Assembly: GCF_000820845.2 (NCBI RefSeq)
Contig: NZ_CBXV010000005.1
Location: forward strand, 124,001 to 188,000
Reading direction: 5' to 3'
Length of the DNA: 64,000 nucleotides
Source: Pyrinomonas methylaliphatogenes
GTDB lineage: Bacteria > Acidobacteriota > Blastocatellia > Pyrinomonadales > Pyrinomonadaceae
Shown here: one piece after another, positions 60,662 to 64,000 of the stretch
Numbering within the stretch: position 1 is the first letter of the stretch
How the letters are laid out: each line of letters starts with the position of its first letter
Made by a program: the position numbers and the translations under genes
Notes under the pieces: model-generated
What the model was told of the DNA's origin: nothing
Database searches by the model: none
What the model saw: only the letters and a program-made list of their open reading frames with translations

Positions 60662-61516
60662 TTACGAGGATCGTTTGGTGAAGATCTCTTCGATCTTGGG
60701 CAAACTTGCGCATTCGGTCGCCCCTTTCAACTCGTCGCGCATCGCGCTTAATCTTTCGATCATTGCATCCAACGCGAGTGCGATCGGTTGCGCGTTGGTC
60801 GTCAGGATGTCCCGCCAGATGGTCCAGGAACTGGCCGCCAGACGAGTCATATCGCGATATCCGGGACCGGCTAGATCGCGGAGCAGAGCAGCTTGCGGAT
60901 GAGTCTCAATGGTCGCCGCCAGCGCGCTCGACAGCAGTTGGGGAAGATGACTGATGTAAGCCACCGCTCGATCGTGTTCGAGAGCGGTCATTCGCTTAAC
61001 GCGCGCGCCAAACAGCTCGATCGTCCGTTGAAGGGCGGCGCGGGCTTCGGCGGCGCGTTGATCTTCTTCTATGAGGACGTAGCAGGCTCCGGCGAAAAGA
61101 TCGGGTGAAGCGTGCGCCAAACCGGTCAATTGGCTTCCGGCGATAGGGTGGCCGCCGATGAAGATGCGATCATCGGGCAAATTCTCAGCCGCGGCGCGAC
61201 ATATCTCAAACTTCGTGCTGCCGGCATCGGTGATGATCGCCCCGCGCTTGAACTGCTCGCCGCGTTCGCGGAGGAATCTGACGATTTCTCGGACCGGCAT
61301 GGCGAGATAGATCAGATCCGAGGTCGAAACGCCACCGGAGGCGAAGGCGTCGTCCACCTCATCGATGATAACTCGCGCCTTCGCCTCTTCGAGCGCGCGC
61401 GCCGAGATGTCCCAACCGGCGATTCGCCCGCATGCGCCGGTCCGCCGCAATGCTAGCGCGAATGAAGCGCCGATCAGACCGCAACCGATGATCGTTGCGC
61501 GTTCCCAGAGAGGCAT
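60662..61516 (-). CDS. tyrA: Prephenate dehydrogenase
   Basis: This 284-residue NAD-dependent enzyme catalyses the oxidative decarboxylation of prephenate to 4-hydroxyphenylpyruvate for tyrosine. The Rossmann motif is IIGCGLIGASFALAL, the substrate site is IGGHPIAGSQLTGLAHASPDLF, and the helical C-terminal region AVAYISHLPQLLSSALAATI contains the conserved His. It is the last gene of aroQ-pheA-aroF-tyrA, 3 bp after aroF. Confidence 0.93.
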   Translation of the reverse strand: MPLWERATIIGCGLIGASFALALRRTGACGRIAGWDISARALEEAKARVIIDEVDDAFASGGVSTSDLIYLAMPVREIVRFLRERGEQFKRGAIITDAGSTKFEICRAAAENLPDDRIFIGGHPIAGSQLTGLAHASPDLFAGACYVLIEEDQRAAEARAALQRTIELFGARVKRMTALEHDRAVAYISHLPQLLSSALAATIETHPQAALLRDLAGPGYRDMTRLAASSWTIWRDILTTNAQPIALALDAMIERLSAMRDELKGATECASLPKIEEIFTKRSS

Positions 61517-61519
61517 CTT

Positions 61520-62548
61520 TCAGCACGCTACGCAGGTGCTCGGCGCGAGCTGCCGCAGCGGGGCGGATAGACCGCGCATCATCTGCGCGAATTCCGTCAG
61601 ATCGAGCGACTGCGGACCGTCGGAGAGCGCGCGTTCCGGGCACGGATGGACTTCGACGATGAGACCGTCAGCGCCGATGGCGATCCCGGCTTTCGCGGCC
61701 GCGGCGATCAGACTGCGACGGCCCGTGCCATGTGAAGGATCGACGATGACCGGCAGATGCGATAGCTCTTTGACCAGCGCGACAGCGGCTAGATCGAGCG
61801 TGTTCCGCAACTCGGTCTCGAACGTTTTGATCCCGCGCTCGCAGAGCACGACGTTCTCATTCCCGCCGGAGAGCAGATACTCGGCAGCCAGCAACCATTC
61901 CTTGATCGTCGCCGATGGGCCGCGCTTGAGCAGGATGGGGCGCGGCGTCGTCGCAAGGCGGCGAAGCAGCGGGAAGTTCTGCATGTTACGCGCGCCGACT
62001 TGTAACATATCAGCATATTCGGCGACCAGATCGACATCCTCGGTGCTCATCACTTCGGTGACCACGGGAAGACCGGTCTCATCGCGCGCTTCCTTCAGCA
62101 AGCGCAGAGCTTCCACGCCGAGCCCTTGGAAATCATAGGGCGAAGTGCGCGGCTTGTAAGCGCCTCCGCGCAACATGTGCGCGCCCGCCGCACGAACCGC
62201 GCGCGCCGTAGTCAATATTTGATCGCGCGATTCGACCGAACACGGTCCGGCGATGACGATGACTTCTGGCCCGCCGATTTGCACGCCGCTGACGTTGACG
62301 ATCGTCTGTTCTCGCTTGAATTGGCGGCTGACGAGTTTGAACGGGTGCGTGATCGGCATGACATCTTCGACGCCCGGCGCGGCCCGCAACGCTTCGAGTT
62401 CATGGCGCCGCCCGCTGCTCCCTATGGCGCCGATGACGACCCGTTCGGCGCCGCGGCTGATGTGCGCGCGGAATCCACACTCTTCGACCCTTTCGACGAC
62501 ATGTTGGATCTCTTCTTCAGTCGCATCGATCGACATCGCGATGATCAT
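61520..62548 (-). CDS. aroF: 3-deoxy-7-phosphoheptulonate synthase (DAHP synthase, AroF/AroQ-type with ACT-like N-terminus)
   Basis: This 342-residue enzyme condenses PEP and erythrose 4-phosphate, the entry step of the shikimate pathway. The N-terminal ferredoxin-like segment (about 1-75), which senses aromatic amino acids in homologues, is followed by the barrel: [70 protein letters not shown] and [21 protein letters not shown] 62548 is preferred (AAAGGAAC upstream); ATG 62572 is possible. It sits in an operon with aroQ, pheA and tyrA under a leader-peptide attenuator. Confidence 0.95.
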   Translation of the reverse strand: MIIAMSIDATEEEIQHVVERVEECGFRAHISRGAERVVIGAIGSSGRRHELEALRAAPGVEDVMPITHPFKLVSRQFKREQTIVNVSGVQIGGPEVIVIAGPCSVESRDQILTTARAVRAAGAHMLRGGAYKPRTSPYDFQGLGVEALRLLKEARDETGLPVVTEVMSTEDVDLVAEYADMLQVGARNMQNFPLLRRLATTPRPILLKRGPSATIKEWLLAAEYLLSGGNENVVLCERGIKTFETELRNTLDLAAVALVKELSHLPVIVDPSHGTGRRSLIAAAAKAGIAIGADGLIVEVHPCPERALSDGPQSLDLTEFAQMMRGLSAPLRQLAPSTCVAC

Positions 62549-62581
62549 GGCTGTTCCTTTCGACTCCTTCATAGTTGAATC

Positions 62582-63439
62582 TCAGAATCTCTCCTTCTCC
62601 GTTCTTTGAGCGGAACGATAACACCCCAAGAAACGAACTTCGTCGGCGCGCTCGCGCAGCTGCGCGAGCGCTGCGTCCAGTTCCGGATCGCCCATCTTCG
62701 CTTGCAGGTCGAGATAGAAGCGGTATTGCCAGGGTTGACCGGCGACGGGACGGCTTTCGATCTTGAGCAGATTGATCGCGCGACGCGCGAAAGGCTCGAG
62801 CGCGTAGTAGAGCGCGCCCGGTCGGTGTTTCAAACGCACGACGAGCGATAGTTTGTCCCCATCGGCGACGACGCGCGGTTCGCTTGAGAGAAGCACGAAC
62901 CGTGTGTAGTTCTCATGATGATCTTCCAGATGTTCGCGCAAGATGCGCCCGCCATAGACGCGCGCGGCGCGTTCACCGGCGATCGCCGCGTAAGCTGGAT
63001 CACCGCGCTCGATGACGCGACGCACGCTGCCGGCTGTATCTTCAGCCACGACGCGCTTGATGTGCGGATGTGCGGCGAAGAAACGCTCACACTGCGCGAG
63101 CGCGACCGGATGTGATTCGACGACGCGAACATCATCGAATGAGGCTTGCGGACATCCGATCAGATGATGGGCGATGGGGATGATGGTCTCAGCGATGATG
63201 TGCAGCGTCCGTTCGAGAAGCAGATCGTAGGTGCGATGCACTGATCCGGCGAGGCTGTTTTCGATCGGCGCCAGGATGTAATCGCTCGCGCCCTCGTCTA
63301 TGCTCGTAAAGAGCGCTTCGAAAGTGGGGCGTGGCACCAGCTCGATCTCCTCGCCGAGCAGTTTGATAGCCGCTTCTTCGCTGAAAGCTCCGCGCTCGCC
63401 CTGGAAAGCGACTCGTACTCTTTCGTTCGCCGCTCTCAT
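62582..63439 (-). CDS. pheA: Prephenate dehydratase
   Basis: The 285-residue monofunctional enzyme makes phenylpyruvate. The catalytic domain (about 1-190) has FQGERGAFSEEAAIK, PIENSLAGSVHRTYDLL and ENYTRFVLLS, with the conserved Thr in TRF. A C-terminal ACT domain (about 200-275) with RPGALYYALEPFARRAINLLKIESRP binds phenylalanine for feedback control. Its ATG overlaps the aroQ stop (ATGA), so chorismate mutase and dehydratase are coupled as in the fused P-protein of other bacteria. Confidence 0.95.
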   Translation of the reverse strand: MRAANERVRVAFQGERGAFSEEAAIKLLGEEIELVPRPTFEALFTSIDEGASDYILAPIENSLAGSVHRTYDLLLERTLHIIAETIIPIAHHLIGCPQASFDDVRVVESHPVALAQCERFFAAHPHIKRVVAEDTAGSVRRVIERGDPAYAAIAGERAARVYGGRILREHLEDHHENYTRFVLLSSEPRVVADGDKLSLVVRLKHRPGALYYALEPFARRAINLLKIESRPVAGQPWQYRFYLDLQAKMGDPELDAALAQLRERADEVRFLGCYRSAQRTEKERF

Positions 63440-63735
63440 CTGACCGTTTCGCGATGGGCTTCATCGGCGGCGACGCGCTGGATCGCCGTGCGTCTGGATT
63501 CGCGAATGATGCGCTTGAATATTTTGATCATGGCCGCTTCATCCAACGGCCCGCGATTGATTTGGCAAACGCGCGCGATCACCCGGCGTTCGCGCTCATG
63601 ATCGTGGATCGGCAGCCCGATCGCTCGTTTCAACACCCCTATCTCTATCGCCAAGCGCGCACGTTCGTTGAGAAGGCGCACCAGTTGCTCATCGATCGCA
63701 TCGATCTCCGCGCGCCAGTCGTCGATGTTGCCCAT
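63436..63735 (-). CDS. aroQ: Chorismate mutase (AroQ class)
   Basis: This 99-residue all-helical enzyme has DDWRAEIDAIDEQLVRLLNERARLAIEIGVLK, then GLPIHDHERERRVIARVCQ. These hold the expected Arg, Lys and Glu active-site positions. It converts chorismate to prephenate for Phe and Tyr. ATG 63735 is chosen; AAGGAG lies 11 nt upstream, which is slightly long. The open frame extends into the leader region without homology. First structural gene after the attenuator. Confidence 0.92.
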   Translation of the reverse strand: MGNIDDWRAEIDAIDEQLVRLLNERARLAIEIGVLKRAIGLPIHDHERERRVIARVCQINRGPLDEAAMIKIFKRIIRESRRTAIQRVAADEAHRETVR

Positions 63736-63784
63736 CGGTTTCGCATCTCCTTTTTGGCAGTTTCGAGTGCCGTATAACAAAAGA

Positions 63785-63819
63785 GCCGACCGCAACCTTT
63801 TCGGGAGGTTGCGGTCGGC
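63785..63819 (-). terminator. Attenuator terminator of the aromatic operon
   Basis: Minus strand: GCCGACCGCAACCT pairs perfectly (14 bp) with AGGTTGCGGTCGGC around CCCGAAA and is followed by TCTTTTGTT. It lies upstream of aroQ and downstream of a leader peptide. An alternative pairing with 63875-63892 would dismantle its 5' arm. Confidence 0.88.
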
Positions 63820-63853
63820 TTTCGCTTTCGATCTCGCTACGCTCTGTCTCGCT

Positions 63854-63943
63854 TCACTTGAGCGCGCGCGCCTCGCCTACCACGCCCTCCCGTCGGGAGC
63901 GGCGGTACGTAAAGGCGAAGTAATAAAACCAGAAGTGACGCAT
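63854..63943 (-). CDS. Aromatic-amino-acid leader peptide (attenuation)
   Basis: A 29-codon frame beginning MRHFWFYYFAFTYRRSRR and ending TGA. Codons 4-13 contain four Phe, three Tyr and one Trp. It precedes a terminator hairpin and the operon making Phe and Tyr. Region 1 (CTCCC, 63895-63899) can pair with region 2 (GGGAG), and region 2 (63875-63892) can pair along the entire 5' arm of the terminator. Stalling at the aromatic codons would therefore favour read-through. A Shine-Dalgarno is weak. Homologous leader peptides such as E. coli pheL are similarly Phe-rich. This is too small for routine gene finders. Confidence 0.85.
   Translation of the reverse strand: MRHFWFYYFAFTYRRSRREGVVGEARALK
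63875..63892 (-). promoter_or_regulatory. Antiterminator arm (region 2) of the aromatic attenuator
   Basis: Minus strand CGGGAGGGCGTGGTAGGC pairs with 63802-63819, covering the terminator 5' arm and part of its loop: 7 bp, a 2x2 internal loop, 5 bp (one G-U), one mismatch and 3 bp. It also pairs with the adjacent CTCCC of the leader, giving mutually exclusive structures. Confidence 0.75.
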
Positions 63944-63984
63944 CGCGCTACTTTAGGCCAAGCCTTGAAATCGCGAGAGGCAAA

Positions 63985-63990
63985 AATATA
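63985..63990 (-). promoter_or_regulatory. Candidate -10 box of the aromatic operon
   Basis: TATATT on the minus strand, about 40 nt before the leader peptide ATG. The matching -35 box would lie beyond the window edge and cannot be checked. Confidence 0.4.
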
Positions 63991-64000
63991 ACTGGACGCG

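Overview
The window reads as ordinary chromosome from a bacterium of the phylum Acidobacteriota. The main pointer is three proteins of the VWFA-related acidobacterial family, which is largely confined to that phylum. Housekeeping genes, high GC and Shine-Dalgarno-led starts fit this. A class such as Blastocatellia is plausible, but that is inference. There is no phage, plasmid, insertion sequence or cas gene.

Layout. 1-7.1 kb (minus): feoA, a DJ-1/PfpI protein, a small conserved protein, acs, then miaA-hfq-tmk-holB. 7.1-10.2 kb: a frameshifted chromate-transporter remnant, a serine hydrolase and a Gfo/Idh/MocA oxidoreductase. 10.3-14.7 kb (plus): an ArnT-like glycosyltransferase and ComEC. 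14.7-21.3 kb (plus): a glycan cluster made of a GT4-toroid fusion, a GH130 enzyme, a GT4-cupin fusion and a GH5-like hydrolase. 21.4-22.4 kb: a lipoprotein with amphipathic repeats and a CPCC protein. 22.5-27.1 kb (minus): a complete glycine-cleavage set, gcvT-gcvH-gcvPA-gcvPB. 27.2-28.9 kb: an ECF sigma factor and its anti-sigma factor, separated by a 231-bp inverted-repeat element. 29.3-38.8 kb: TPR and YdjM-like membrane proteins, an ATP-grasp enzyme, the resB-ccsA cytochrome c pair and moeA. 38.9-39.1 kb: tRNA-Val and tRNA-Asp. 39.3-45.4 kb: a VWFA protein, an ABC exporter with a TPR gene inside its operon, and a TMTC-like membrane TPR protein. 45.5-48.9 kb: two type IV pilins with sigma-54 promoters next to a PilR-like activator. 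49.2-60.6 kb: a methyltransferase, two more VWFA proteins, a subtilase with GVLVSD repeats, a hybrid histidine kinase, an M14 peptidase and an acyltransferase. 60.6-64.0 kb (minus): the aromatic operon aroQ-pheA-aroF-tyrA.

Two observations stand out. First, the aromatic operon is preceded by a complete transcription attenuator: a 29-codon leader peptide dense in Phe, Tyr and Trp, a 14-bp terminator hairpin, and an antiterminator that pairs across the whole 5' arm of that terminator. Second, at least seven loci, mostly intergenic or at gene 3' ends, carry pairs or short runs of 20-36-bp direct repeats spaced about 61-72 bp apart. The repeat sequence differs at each locus and the spacers are unrelated. 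This geometry resembles CRISPR, but no shared repeat and no cas gene is present. The densest example fills the 0.8-kb gap between the two pilin genes.
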